Shown one piece after another: positions 22,101 through 34,817 of a DNA stretch of 64,000 nucleotides. The first letter of the stretch is position 1. Each line of letters opens with the position of its first letter. Origin of the DNA: Trachythela sp. YZ-2020 (taxonomy: Eukaryota; Cnidaria; Anthozoa; Malacalcyonacea; Clavulariidae); the NCBI GenBank assembly GCA_016169945.1, contig JADLSH010000114.1, forward strand, positions 2,082,001 to 2,146,000, read 5' to 3'. The translations under genes were made by a program, and so were the position numbers. The notes under the pieces are model-generated. The model worked only from the letters and a program-made list of their open reading frames with translations. It had not been told where the DNA came from and made no database searches.

Positions 22101-22944
22101 ATGGCAGCGAAACCATTTCCTAAAGAACAATAGAATTTCTTCAAGTTTTCTACACTTGTTCTTGATGAGTTCCCCAAAGTGTTGCGTCAGAATTTTATCA
22201 CCATGTGGGACAGCAAGGTTGCTATAAGACCAGGATTCATTGCCTGGGATGACAGTACCAAGGTACGGAACATGCTCCTTACGTCTGAAGGTGGTAAAAC
22301 TGATATACCAACTACGAAATCAATTGAAGAGTGGGACTGCACAGCTTTGTTTAAAGCAACAATCTATGCCAAAACATTTGGTGTTCCAAGCAGCAAGGGA
22401 TCAACTTTGAATTATTTATATTTGAAGAAAGTTAAACCAGCTCCAGGTTGTTTTCATTCATCAGTTCAAAGTTCAAGAGGAAATCAAGACGAGACCTGCG
22501 CCTTGGCAATTAATCAGCTGCGATTGTTGAGAAACACACTTTGCCATTCACCCAAACCAGAAATAATTAAAATTGATTTTGATAATTATGTACAGATAAT
22601 AACCAACGCTTTAACAGCAGTTAATGTTGATACCGCCTTTGTTGATGTTATTGGTCAGATGAACGAGGATGATTTTCCTACAGAGAAAGTTCAAGAATTA
22701 CATGAATGTCGCGTGAAAGAGTTACAAGCCATCAGTATGTTCCATGAGAATGTGGAGCAGAAATTATCTTCTATTGATGAACGAATAGAAAAAATAGAAG
22801 AAACTGTGGAGCAGAAATTATCTTCCATTGATGAACGAACAGAGAAAATAGAGAATGTCGACCAGAAATTATCTTCTATTGATAAACGAACAAATGAAAT
22901 TCATACGATGATGGGAAGTTCGGGAGAAAAGGGTAATATACCAG
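22101..22944 (+). CDS. NLR exon 1: DZIP3-like HEPN domain and coiled coil
   Basis: The frame starts at ATG 22101 (MAAKPFPKEQ), but codon 11 is TAG (22131-22133); the next ATG is at 22203. The open part resembles DZIP3-type HEPN domains: DEFPKVLRQNFITMWD, FKATIYAKTFG, and LRNTLCHSPKPEI with the HEPN R-x4-H motif. HEPN domains are often RNases or bind RNA. Three repeats of about 18 residues around EQKLSSIDER follow (22755-22911) and should form a coiled coil. The exon ends at donor CCAG followed by GTAACG, splicing in phase to 24943 (joint codon GAA). An acceptor near 22054 suggests an upstream non-coding exon. The early stop is either a real lesion or avoided by starting at 22203. Confidence 0.7.
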
Positions 22945-24193
22945 GTAACGTGGAAATTTATTTACTCTGCAACGTATAGAGTCGTGCAATAGCTCGTTTT
23001 TCTCATTTTCACATAGTTTTCATTGTAGTGGTCTATTTCTCCGTTTTCACATTTGGCATATTTTCTTTATAAAGAAACGCAGATACAAAAATAGGTACGC
23101 TAAGTGTACATGTATCTGCGCAAAGGAGTTTATATATAATGGTTGCTGTGAAAAACTGCATAATTTCACATTTTGTGAATGATGAACTGAATAATGAAAA
23201 TAGCGTAGGTCAATTAAAGTGTTTATGTCATTATGATTTTCGAATAGGGGACAAAAAGTTAGTTACTAAGTTCTCTTACAGTTTTTGGTTTTCTCTTTTC
23301 GTTTGCGAAATAACGACTTTAAACATGGCAAAATAGGCTATTTTTGAAAAGAATTCGCAGGCAGGAAAAGGACAGGAAAAGGCCTGGCGCGACACTTGTG
23401 TGACGTAGCTTATGGGACGGAAACTTTACTTTTACTGTGTTGTTGTTATTATTTTATCGGGAAGTCAAAACATAACTTTACTGAGCTGAAAAAGGAATTG
23501 CTTTGCCATTTTAAAGTGATGACCATATCACAGCCCAGCAGAGATCCAGTATAAGTGTGGACTGTACTGTGTGGCTGAAATTTCGTGGCAATTATTAGCA
23601 TAACGTACGGCACAAGCGTGACAACTCTGCGTGCGTCAATGGTCTGCTTTAATATAATATAATATAATATTATAGATTATTCGATCTCTAGCCTATAGTC
23701 TTCTTTTATTTCTTGTGTTTGAGAAATTTAAATTTTCAAGAATGGAAAACAGCCTTGGTATGGCTTTCCATTATAGCTCTTCAGTGGTGGATTTATCTCA
23801 CATTTCCAATTCCAGAGAGCCAAAGACCTGTCTCGAAAAGTAAACATTTTCATTTCAAGCGGATTGTATATATTAGAACTGTCGGACAGCACCAATATGT
23901 TTGAAAAAATGTGTTAAATACGTTGATCTAAGGTAATAAGAATGCACTTTCCACTTTTCGCAGTGACTTCGTCAACGTCGCGCAATGTAAGGCTGTACAA
24001 AACGTACATGATAACTTGTATAGCATGATCCCGACAGATCAGTCTCGTCACGGTGTTCGCAGCTACTATAGAGAAGACACATCATTTCTATGTAAATCAT
24101 ATTACATATACGCAGTCAAAAATAGTTCAAGGACGCTTTAAAATGGCACTTGTTACTATTCCAGACAGTTATAAAGTAATATAATTAAGATAC

Positions 24194-24487
24194 TTGCGGC
24201 CGGAGATGATGGTGCGCGGCATAAGTATATTTCAGCCATTTAGAACCATACCGGAGGCGAGTGTTCTACAATCGTTTCGTCTTGTCGTTCACTATACTAA
24301 GGAGAAGCTAGAAGCTAATTCTTTTCCTAACCCACCACAGAGGAGGTACGGTCTGCAAACTATTGCCAACGATCTAAGAGTAGGATATGCAAACAAGCAG
24401 ACAGTTAATATGGCGTTCATTGCAACTAAAACTATGGATGATTTTAATACTTTTGTGAGTGAACTTGATCTTAAATCAAACATTTAA
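24194..24487 (+). CDS. Unrecognised coding-like frame within the intron
   Basis: Ninety-odd codons with balanced composition (FRLVVHYTKEKLEANSFPNP and VNMAFIATKTMDDFNTFV) and no ATG at the open end, so it would be a terminal exon or a fragment. I do not recognise a domain. It could be a remnant of a gene carried into the intron. Confidence 0.25.
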   Translation: MRPEMMVRGISIFQPFRTIPEASVLQSFRLVVHYTKEKLEANSFPNPPQRRYGLQTIANDLRVGYANKQTVNMAFIATKTMDDFNTFVSELDLKSNI

Positions 24488-24504
24488 TAACACAGGATAT
24501 TCGT

Positions 24505-24760
24505 AAAATATTTAGAAAAGCTTACCTTGTTTCCTGATTTAAATTATATTGATATATAGCAGGTCAGGTCAAGTTAATCTGTCAATACTTTTTTGTAAAT
24601 ACAGAGTCAAAAGCCTATGAAAAAATTCCGTTACTTATCAAAATACTGCTTCAACATTCGCCATGTTCAAAATATAACAACCAAATAAAATGTCGTTGGT
24701 TTGATGTATAGTTTCCATCGTAAATGTATGAAGCTCGCCTTCTTTAGTCCGCCATCTTGA
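24505..24760 (-). repeat. Diverged duplicate of 18040-18340
   Basis: See the partner copy. This one lies within the intron of the NLR-like gene, in the same orientation, which suggests a segmental duplication of receptor-cluster DNA. Confidence 0.5.
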
Positions 24761-24942
24761 ACATCTACAAGCTAACAGTTACGGGTTACTGATTAACAAG
24801 ACGATGGCATTATATCTGCTGCGCAAATACAAAAATTACAAGAATCCCTCCAAAATATTGAAAGCAGTTAAGATTTAGTTAAGATCACTGACTAGTGATT
24901 CCTGGAGTAAGAGATTAATTAAGAACATGTTATTGTACCTAG

Positions 24943-27718
24943 AAACATTACCCAAGCCATATATTCCAAGCTCTGTTCCCTTGTTTACTGGAAGAGAAGA
25001 CGAAGTTGAAGAAATTACAAACCTTATCACTAACCAATCAACACGACTGTTAAACATCTGGGGATCTCCTGGATTTGGGAAGACATCCACAGCTATTGAA
25101 GTAGCACACCACCTCAGGTACCCTGCCTATTTTTTTAAATTGCAGGGTAAAACCACAGTAGATGAATTTTTATCTAAAATTTTAAGTATTTTTAAGAGTA
25201 ACTTAGTAGATCTTAGTCTAACACCTATAGACAAACTAGTGAGTATTTTTAGAGAAGTTTCTTCTCCAATTTTTCTTATATTTGATAACGTTGACGATCT
25301 TCTATCTAGTGAAACCTACAGTTCCGCTAAATTAACACGTATATTTGAAGAATTGTTAGATAGTAATGTAAACATCAATATACTAGCTACAACTAGAGAG
25401 CTTTTAGAGAATATGCGCGATCAAATAAAAGGTTTTCAAGGCTTCCGAATTCGACCTCTTCGTCCAGTTTCGTCTGCTAAATTTGTTCGTCAACTTCTCC
25501 CTTCATTTTCTGAAAATGTTGTTTCTAAGGTGGCAGAAATTTCGTCCCATGTTCCTCTAGCAATGAAACTCGTTGCTTCGTTGGTTAAAAACATGACGGA
25601 AGATATGGCGAATAAAATTCTTAAGGAATTAAGTCTTTCAGGAAATCTTTGAGAGCAAATAGACAGTCCATACGAGAATGATATGAAAATGATATTTGAA
25701 ACTCTTTTTGAGCGGCTGACAGTAAGTGGGAAACATGCGTTGATTTCATTGACTGTGTTTTCATCCGTTGCAATAAATAAAGATGCTGCGATTGACGTTG
25801 TTTCTGGAGAAATGGGGTTTGCGAAAGCCGTAGGTTGCCTTAAAACACTTGTGAATAAGTCATTAATTGATGAGTATCGCGATGGAGAATTCTCTATTCA
25901 CCCTCTCATTTACGTTTTTGTAGGTATTACTTGCTTCTTTTTGAAAGATTAAATGACGATTTTCTTGCTGGAAAGTCGATAGAGAGTCCCCATTGCCAGA
26001 GACACTGCAGTATGTAAAGATTATCATGTATCAATCTATTACAAGTAGTTTGGAAAATCCCGAAGATCTTTTTCGAACCTTATCTAAATCTGAGATACTC
26101 CTTTTTCTTATTAGTCTTTCATTCGGTGTATCACTAGATATTCCCAAGCTATATGATTTAGCCATAGAAAAATGCATAACCCAGCAATACAATAACTACG
26201 CTTATAAGTTATATGTCAGCAAATATTTCCATAGTATTGCCTCTTCTCTCTTCGTCACGTATATACATTCAGATATACCTGAGCATATACGTAAAGACGT
26301 CATGTTGTTGTCGGATGGTAGTTCAGCAAAACTAGGTTGCTATGAAGGAATTTCACTTACTTGCAAAGGAAATATAAAGTCCGGCATTGAACGTATTGAA
26401 AAACATCTTGACGGATTACAAAAGTGCGCTGATCAACAACTTGTAAAATGCTTATGTCTGCAGCTTCTTGCACTTTATTACACTGATTTGAAAGAATACA
26501 ACAAATCGAGCAACTTCAGTAGAAAGGCTATCGAGGTTTGTGAAGCAATTGGCAATTACAATCTCTTTTTAATTGGTGATTGTGAGCAAACTGTGACCCG
26601 AAAGGAATATAAAGGCGAGCAATTAATATTGTTTGTCTATCTTCTATTCATGTGGTCAAAACAATTTTTAAGTCACGAGACAAACCTGTATTTCTTAAAT
26701 TTTGTGCATAAATTTCAGCAACAGCTAGAGAATAATCCATTTGGTTCAGATTATATAGTTCCAATAGTCAGTTACGGTGATTGTCTTTTAGCTTTTCTTA
26801 GTGTTAGTACAGGACAAGAAGTTCTTTTGGATGAAAAGATCAAATTTCTTAACAAATCAGTGAAGTCTGATGAATGTTGTTCTCATTTGCCCGCGCGATT
26901 GCTCCAATGCTATGCATTAAAAATGGTTAGTGACGAAAAAAAACAATGTTTGAATGTTGACACATGCCGTAACGCACTTGATCTTTCACTTAAACAATAT
27001 GGTAACAAGCATGAAAATACCGCGTTCTTTTATCTTGAAATGGGCTTGGCTGAGAATGTTGCTGGGAATTACACTTCTGCTCTTGAGGCATTTGACCATG
27101 CTCTTGAAATTATGACAGCCATTCATGATAGTTGAGTTAGAGGTAACGCTGAGAGAAAATGTTGCTACTCGAGAAACGACGGTTTTTTGCTACATGGAGA
27201 TCATATTTAAAATTGGAAAGTCTAAATTGGCAAGAAGGGCGATTGACAGGGCTATCAAAATAGCAGAATCTCTTCCTGAATTAGGTACACAACATCTTTG
27301 GTTATTTCGTTGTTACACCTGCAAGGGCCGCATTCAAATTGAAATGCGGGATAATGTCCCAGCAATAGAGTCGCTTGAATATGCACTTCTGCAGCTTCCA
27401 AAAATTGCTCAGTCAGCCTATGACAATCGTAGTCGTAGGGCGATTGCAACAGCTTATTTCTTTGACGAATCTTATCATGATTCGCTTTCGTCGATGTATG
27501 ACGCATTGTCTATCATTAAAGATCGTTGTCCAGAGGGAAGCGAAGTTGAAGCTGGATTGTATTTTTCGATGGCCGAAATAGCACGAAGAATGGATAACAA
27601 AATTTTAAAAATGAACAATTTGCGATTAGCGTACAAAATGTTTTCAAAAATTCTAGGAAAAAACCATTCCGAGACAGAACAATGCTACATTGCATATGTG
27701 AGAGCCCTGATAGCTTAA
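24943..27718 (+). pseudogene. NLR exon 2: NB-ARC, winged helix and TPR region, disrupted
   Basis: The exon opens with PYIPSSVPLFTGREDEV, then the P-loop GSPGFGKTS, Walker B FLIFDNVDD, ATTRE and the GxP-like VPLAMK, as in NB-ARC/STAND ATPases. A winged-helix part follows (FETLFERLTVSGKHALISL, SLIDEYRDGEFSIHPLIY). TPR-type helices fill 26350-27718 (LLALYYTDLKEYNKSSNFSR, GNYTSALEAFDHALEI, KLARRAIDRAIKIAE, VPAIESLEYALLQL). Lesions are an in-frame TGA at 25650, loss of frame near 25950-25993 and another shift near 27125. With exon 1 this gives HEPN-NB-ARC-TPR, an intracellular sensor layout found in large families in corals and anemones. The lesions imply a pseudogene, unless some are assembly errors. 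Confidence 0.75.
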
Positions 27719-28750
27719 ACACACATATTCCTGTTTCTTACCCCGATCCAGTAATCATAAACTGTATTAATGTCCTGACTATAAACAGTGTTTTGCCAGC
27801 TGCAGGGATTGCAATAATTAGTCTATAAGTTTAGCGTTGATGAGGTCAGTCTTCTTTATTCGTAGAAGGTGTTTGCACCTGTATACGTTTCGTTTAGACT
27901 TTCTAGATCGCCACCTCAGAGATTTTCTTGTATTACAACCAATGGTAATTATCGAAGCGTACTCATAAATACTTCTTCAAACTAAAATATTATTTTTAAG
28001 GCTGCTTTACAACTTTCAATTTCAACAATGCTGCTTATTCCAGATGGAATTTCTAATCATATGCCGAGGAACGTGGAACCAGAATGTTTTGCCATCGTGC
28101 TTCAGACGATTAATTTTCTACCTCTTTCTAGCTTACATTTAGTCTTAATTGGAGATTTTCATCCCTAATTGTATGAAAATCGATCTTTGAATTGGAAATT
28201 TAATTGATTGATTTTATGACAGACGAAACTGGATGTTTTCCAAGAATTTGCTAGGTTGGGACAATGATTATAGGATTCCGTTGCATAATCCAACCAGTGT
28301 GTTAGTTGTACAACTATTGCAATTGAAGTCAGTATATTAATTGATATTATCTGTGTTAGGCGTGATTGAGCATTTAAATTGCAAAAACATGACCTTTAGC
28401 AGGAACTGCCGGTAATATGGCAAAATAGAAATTAGGTGATTTTGCAATATTTCTTTAAACGAAGTTACAATTGAGAAAATGCTCATCCCAGCTAGCATAG
28501 ATAGAATGATTGTATGGTAATTTCTCATTCTATACGTTGCCGAGATCTTAGCAGCCATTTCAATGAGACTCCTTAATTTCTAGAGCTTAGAGCTTTTTAA
28601 GAGTTGTAGTTTGTTGCCATTTTGCTGATACTTCAATATTATGCGACAGAGGTCTATACATAGCGGTATTCAAACTGTTGTATTTTGATAACCTGAAATT
28701 GAAATCGAAATACATTAGGCAGCAACTGATTCTCGTGCTGCATTTAAAAC
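27719..28750. other. No recognisable gene
   Basis: Presumed 3' flank of the receptor gene. No domain or clear repeat. Confidence 0.35.
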
Positions 28751-29088
28751 TACACTGTTAATTTCAAGGAGTTATTTTAACTCCGCCATAGGAGAGTAAA
28801 AATTTTGGAGTAAAATCTACATTTCGGTACGCATTCAGAATTTACTCCACTGGGAGTCATTTTAACTCCACTGAAGGAGTAAAACTTACTCCAGCAAAGG
28901 AGTAGAAATAATGGAGTAATTTTTACTCCTTAATATTACTCTAGGAGTCGTTTAACTCCTGAATTTTACCAAGTTATTTAACTCCAACATTATGAGATTC
29001 TTTCACTGGGAGTAGGTACTAGTTAATATATTTGACATTGATACAAAATTAATTAGCAATAAGTTCCTGCTATTTAATTAGCTGACTA

Positions 29089-29120
<32 letters not shown>
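29089..29120 (+). repeat. (ATT)n microsatellite
   Basis: About ten uninterrupted TTA units within the CACTA-like element. Confidence 0.9.
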
Positions 29121-30137
29121 ATCAATTAAATAAAATAAAATTTAGCTGAATGGCGGAATGCTGTATTATGCATTGGCTTTATACATTCTTTACTGTTAAA
29201 CCGCGAGCGGTAATCGAAGCCAGGTCTGTCGAGAATCGCCAACGTACTTTTCTCGTTATATTCACTCAAAGTCAAAGGTTTTATTTAATTAAATTTTTGG
29301 ATTGGTTGATATTTTTTCTGCTGAGAAGAATGCTTCCCTCTGTTAACTAAACAAGTGGAAACACTCGTGTCTGCACCAATCAACGCGTTAGGGATGTATC
29401 ACGTGTTATAGTAATTTGATTCTATATTCACATCATGCGCCAAATTCGATATTTTTAATATTTTGCTACAAAAGTTCAGTTTTACCCAAATTTTCTTTTA
29501 TATATATTCACGAAAACCGGACAAATTACACGGACTTTGTTGCGAAGGTATGTTTATTGTTATTTGCTATTTTGTGTACGATTATTTACTCGATAGGTGG
29601 TTATATTTTCTATTGAAGACTGTATACAAATCACTTCGACGCACTGAGGTCAAAATGAAATCGTCTTGAGTTGTATACAGTAAATTTTCGAGTAATTTCT
29701 TCTAGCAGAAGTATATAACTTAGTTTATTGTTTCCCAAATTTTGATTTAGGCAATTGACGGTCTGATTGTGGAGTGCTGCCGCTGCTGTGTAAAGACAAA
29801 CGCGGTTAAAGTGCCTGAAGGTAAGACGAATATTCCCATGTTTTGTTGCCATTTTAATTTGTATATAAGATTTAGTATTCGTATGGCGAATAGTTAGGTA
29901 TTCAAATTGTTTTATAACCAGTGATCTACTGGGACTAATCTGTATATGTAATAATTTTTAATAGTAGATGATTTTTGCATAAAATTGAAGTTAATTCATT
30001 ATATATTTGAGAATATTTTTGTAATAACATGACCTTGCTTTATACATGGAGATAACACTGCATGGTCACGTTGATATGCATACCATATTGACATTCATAC
30101 CAAATATAATATATGTGTAAAGTATATACATTTATTA

Positions 30138-30240
30138 GACCTAACCAGGAACAGCGTGAGATGCCAACAAAATCTAGATATTTACCCACAACATGGACCT
30201 ATAGTTGCATTTTTCGCAGCTGTTCCTGGTTAGGTGTAAT
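30138..30240. repeat. SINE tail pair forming an inverted repeat
   Basis: ACCTAACCAGGAACAGC at 30140 is mirrored by GCTGTTCCTGGTTAGGT at 30221-30237. The same tail appears at 59379-59395, so these are ends of a dispersed SINE in opposite orientation. Confidence 0.6.
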
Positions 30241-30321
30241 AAATTTATATAATTTACACTCAATAATTTTCCATCTACAAAACCCTTCAATTATTATTCT
30301 ATCAACAAAATCTAGATATTT

Positions 30322-30425
30322 AGACTCTGTAGCTCAGTTGGCCGCAGATTCATAGTTGCATCATTGAAATCATTGATGAACTTATGTGAGGCTTAATCTT
30401 CGCAGCTGCCTTAGCCTGTAAAGCA
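30322..30425 (+). repeat. tRNA-derived SINE fragment
   Basis: CTGTAGCTCAGTTGGCCGCAG is a tRNA A-box half (TAGCTCAGTTGG) followed by non-tRNA sequence, so it is not a tRNA gene. Confidence 0.5.
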
Positions 30426-31649
30426 AGCCCTCATTGAAGCTGAAAGAGTAAACATGGTATTACAGGAGACCCTCGTTCCTCTTTCTGCTCCAAGATGGTG
30501 ATGTCATATGAACTATATTCAGATCTGTTTCAACTATTCGGTGCATCCCTATTGTCAAAGCCCATGTGTCAGTATAGTTTGTTTAATAAATGTTTGCTGA
30601 TTCATTAGCTCACAAATCAATATAAGTGCTTGAGATTTTTCAAATCATTTGTGGCTAACCAATAATCTTCTGCTGCTGTTTTATTAACCTTATATTTTTT
30701 CTTAGGGATTGTTTTAATGAATTCATACAGTAATATCCTGATGCTGAAGTTGATTGAAGTTTAATACTACCACTATAATCAAGTCAATATCATGGCATCC
30801 TACTTCATTGTCAATATTGGAAATGTTATTCATTTGTTGGAGAACATAATATATGGAATACCAAGCAAAGCAAGGAGATGAGTGGCCAACTTGTGGTATA
30901 CAACTTGTTTAGTACTAAAATTCTACCAATTGACCCACATAACATTATGATAATGCTGTGAACACTACAAGTATGTTATAACCATGATATCATTCGAAGA
31001 ATGATGTCGAGCCTAACAATGTAAATAACTAGAGCAAATTGCATGCCTGTTGTGTATATCATATTTTGCTGAGAAAATATATTATTTTGACCTTAAAATG
31101 TTTTTATTGATTTCTAACTTTAATTAAGAGCCCTTCCTTACTCTAATCTATAGGAGTTATTTTGACTCCCAAATTGGAGTAAAGGGAAAAGGTACAGAAT
31201 GATTTGTGGAGTAAACTTTACTCCAGTTTTTAACTCCATTTCTGGAGTAATTTACTCCATTCTTAGAGTAGTTTTTACTCCTACTGGATTTAATTTCACT
31301 CCACTTATGGAGTACACTTTACTCCAAAATTCGTTTTAAAATACTGGAGTAAAATTTACTCCAGAAAAGGAGGAGTTAAAATAACTCCTTGAAATTAACA
31401 GTGTATATCAATGAATTTTTAATCAAATATTATAATAAGTATAATTCTATAATTCTATAAGAATATATATGTCAATAGTTTAGCGTAAGTATATTTCCAA
31501 GACAGATTAGTATTTTGTAGTATTTTTGTAGTAAGACTGAAGCATTCTTACGTATGATTAAGTCAGTTTAATGTAATCCCTGCACTGCATTGCCTCTATT
31601 TAATTAACTACGTCTATTTTGAGGGACGCTGGAACGATACAAATGCAAG

Positions 31650-31822
31650 GGGCACGTTTTCACATTGCGATTTGTCGGAACCACTTCAAGTTTTGCTGAA
31701 TGTTAACGACAAATAAATTGTCAATTGGTGATGTCACCAGAGGAAATATACCGCGTATTTTTCACTGATTATCGGGATAGTAAATCTAAGGACTGTCCGA
31801 CAAATCGTAGTGTGAAAACGTC
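31650..31822. mobile_element. Small TIR element
   Basis: GTTTTCACATTGCGATTTGT at the left pairs with its complement at the right with two or three mismatches. A related single end is at about 32620 (ACACTGCGATTTGTTGG). Confidence 0.55.
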
Positions 31823-31824
31823 TT

Positions 31825-33697
31825 ATAAAGTTAGCAAAGCTATCTTTTATCCGTTGAATTTTTCATTTACCAAATCTAATGTAAATGACTTAATGTGTTT
31901 GTTTTGAGTTCGGTACATGGAAATTTCGTTTGTATCCTCATGTTTCGCACACAGAAGTGTTAGAGATAGATTTATGATTGGGGTCGATCAAGATCAAAGA
32001 GAAATATATTCGTGCGCCAAACATACGGATGTTACCAAAAATTTAATTATATGAAACAGTTCTTCGCCGTCGTTTATATACCGTGAGGTAATATTTGAGG
32101 CTGAGAGTCAGAAAATACGAGAAAGCTGTGATGTTTGAATTTTTACCTTCTAAAATTTTCTACCATTTATGGCAATGAATACTACTGATCATGGAAATGA
32201 TAATGAATTTTTAAGATTATAACAATACATCGAAATGCGGCATCCTTGCTTCGTTCGAGCGTTCCTACATATTCAAAAAAGGATAAATAATAGAATATAG
32301 GTTACGTTTGCCTTTTATATATCAATCCTCCCTATTAGAGATAGCTCTAAGCTCACTCGCACTTACGAAAGATAATAAAGAACGGAGAAAACGGTGTGTC
32401 CTTTTTTACCGTTAGTAATATCATATTATTCTCACGTTATGCATGCTCATTGTGAGAGCCATTGCGTAAGTGCAAGTGAGTTTGGAAGCCAGTAAATTTT
32501 GTCGCATCTTACCTCATATTATTAATATATTACTAAACTAATACGTTAGTCTTTGTCATTTGAAAGAAATATATATACTACACCTTTTTCCATTTTTTGT
32601 AATTGTCTTACCCTCCGTTACACACTGCGATTTGTTGGGCGATTTCAGATTTAGCTAATAATGTTAATGATGACTTTTTTCAAATATTATGTCGACAGAA
32701 TGATGTCGTTAGCACATATCTTTTAACTACTTTAAATATTTTAAATATATTAAAGTGGATCTTAAATGGGCCGGGCAAAACGCAATGTGTAGATGTTTAT
32801 CAATTTTCTAAAAAAATTCTTGTTAGTCGCCATTTCAGAAAAAACTATTGGAAAAACTTACTTTGAATACCAAACTTCTAGCTCATAATAGCAAGCTCGA
32901 GATATCTTAGAAATTTTGTTTTCTCAGTTGTGACGTCACAAATAGTCACGTGCATGTTAAAAACACACGTTCACTCATTTTAAAATTAAGGAATAACGAA
33001 TAAAAAAATGGAAAAGGTCTTTATTCTATTTATAGTATATCAAGTTCTTTCAAACGGGACAAAATACTTATATTTTTTCTTTTCATCTACTGTGGTTGAT
33101 TTAAGTAATGTAAGTTGCTACGTACACGAGCTTTTGTATCGTGAAACGATAATATCAAGTGAAATAACATAATTCCAAGTGAAATAACGTTGTAAATATA
33201 TGATACGATAACTTAATATCTCTATTACTTACACAATTTAATGCTAATGATAAGAATGTAAAAACTGCATGAGACAAAATGTGAAACGGTGCTGCATGAC
33301 AAACAAGAAGATGCATATCGGATACATAACAAATTGATATGTACTTTAAATTCTTCAAAAGAGAGTATTTGGGCTTCATATAATCCAAGAATTCATACAG
33401 TTATTAAAAAGATCACCTGTATTCTTTTTAATTAAATATAACTATATTACAATTTGTGCGATATTAAAGTGTCTTTTTCTCTATCGGAATCAATTTACTC
33501 TTAACTACAGGGCACTCACATTGCATATTATATACCTCTGCCATATATTATACATGCACTAATTCAACATTTAATCCTTTCCAGCGGCCCGCAAAAGCAT
33601 GGCAGACTTTTGTAAATTTCTCATTCCTCCAAATGAAACCAAGATTTGATCTATTTGTCCTTGGCCTATATTACTTTTAGCGCCACAACTTTTTCGT
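31825..33697. other. No recognisable gene; one weak inverted repeat
   Basis: An imperfect inverted repeat (AGCTCACTCGCACTTACG at 32349 against CGTAAGTGCAAGTGAGTTT at 32465) may be a MITE. Otherwise AT-rich DNA. Confidence 0.35.
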
Positions 33698-33702
33698 ATT
33701 AA

Positions 33703-34817
33703 GGTGGTCCTATACCAAATTTTAAAAGAAAATCCTATTTTGAAATTATCCATATTATGCATCACTAATGATCCCTTTTTCGTTTTCTGGTGTTAATTTT
33801 TGTATTTGTTTGGCCTAAATGGATAAATAGGGGAAAATAGCAGCTTGTTGGAAATTTTGTCCCGTAGCAACCACCATAGCAACGACATGTTATTGGAAAA
33901 TCGCGAGCATTGTAGCATTTACGAAAAAGTTTTTTCTCCAAATGAGTACCCACCTACCCCTCCCTAGCTATATAGTGATTTTAAACGATTTTATTTCAAA
34001 TTACACCAAGTACAAGTCGCTTATATTTAGGCGGGAGAGGCGTTATAATGGCGTGAAAGCAAATTGTGTTCATGCTATTTGTATAATTACGGTTCCACTT
34101 CAAGGCTATGACTGATTGAGGACATCATGTAAAGTCTGACGAAAGTCGATCTGCCATAACCTGCCAAAGAACCGAAGGGTTAAACATCGGTGTCTTTTTA
34201 AAGACGGCAACGGCGGAGGTCACAGCTGGGAACCAAACTTAGGTGTTGAAATAGTACGTGTTAAAGATTTTTGAAAAAATCTAGCATGGCATTTTCATGA
34301 TATATATATGCCTACCTCTCCCGTTTAGGATGTGTTTGGCTTTGTGATTTCAACCCCGAATTAGTCTTAGTATATTTTGTTAGCATATGAAAATATAGGG
34401 GAGCTCCATGCCCAATTTTTCATTTGTGCCATATGAAAATATAGGGGATTTCCATGTCGAATTTTTCGCTTGTGCCATATGAAAATATAGGGGAAGCTCC
34501 ATGTCGAATTTTTCATTTGTGCGTATAATATAAGTAAATAAAAGGTTTCCCAATATAAGGCGCATACACTTTCAAATATGTTGTTTATTTAAACTTGCAT
34601 ATACAACATTTATACACCGAAACATTTATATACGGCACATTTATATACCGAATATATAAACTATAATCAACTATCTATCACTAAAAATTGTAACACTAAT
34701 CCACAAATTGTAACAGTGAGCGATTTTCTGTCAGCCACCCATATTCTATAATATTAGAGTAAAAATGAGGAAAAAGTATTAAATTAGGAAAAATAGTTTT
34801 CAATGTATAAGACCACC
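33703..34817. mobile_element. 1.1-kb non-autonomous element with TTAA target
   Basis: TTAA at 33699-33702 and 34818-34821 flanks termini GGTGGTCCTATAC and GTATAAGACCACC, which pair with one mismatch. A TTAA duplication suits piggyBac or Kolobok superfamilies. No transposase is encoded. Confidence 0.65.
34384..34525 (+). repeat. Tandem repeat, about 57-bp unit
   Basis: Three copies of CATATGAAAATATAGGGGA, then TCCATG and CGAATTTTTC, lie inside the TTAA-flanked element. Confidence 0.8.

Larger units (their letters stand above)
22945..24942 (+). other. Intron of the NLR-like gene
   Basis: Defined by the GT at 22945 and the AG at 24941-24942 (TTATTGTACCTAG), which keep the frame. It contains a dispersed repeat (GTACGCTAAGTGTAC at 23096, similar to 14510), an AATATAATAT microsatellite at 23652 and the frame described at 24194. 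Confidence 0.55.
28753..31403. mobile_element. 2.65-kb CACTA-like non-autonomous element
   Basis: A perfect 32-bp inverted repeat (28753-28784 and 31372-31403) begins CACTGTTAATTTCAAGGAG, with TA on both sides. Many copies of GGAGTAAA/TTTACTCC in both orientations lie within about 250 bp of each end, the subterminal pattern typical of CACTA/EnSpm elements. No transposase frame is present. The interior holds an ATT microsatellite and SINE pieces. Confidence 0.75.

Noticed and set aside
30322..30360. Possible tRNA gene
   Set aside because: TAGCTCAGTTGG is followed by sequence that cannot fold into the other arms.
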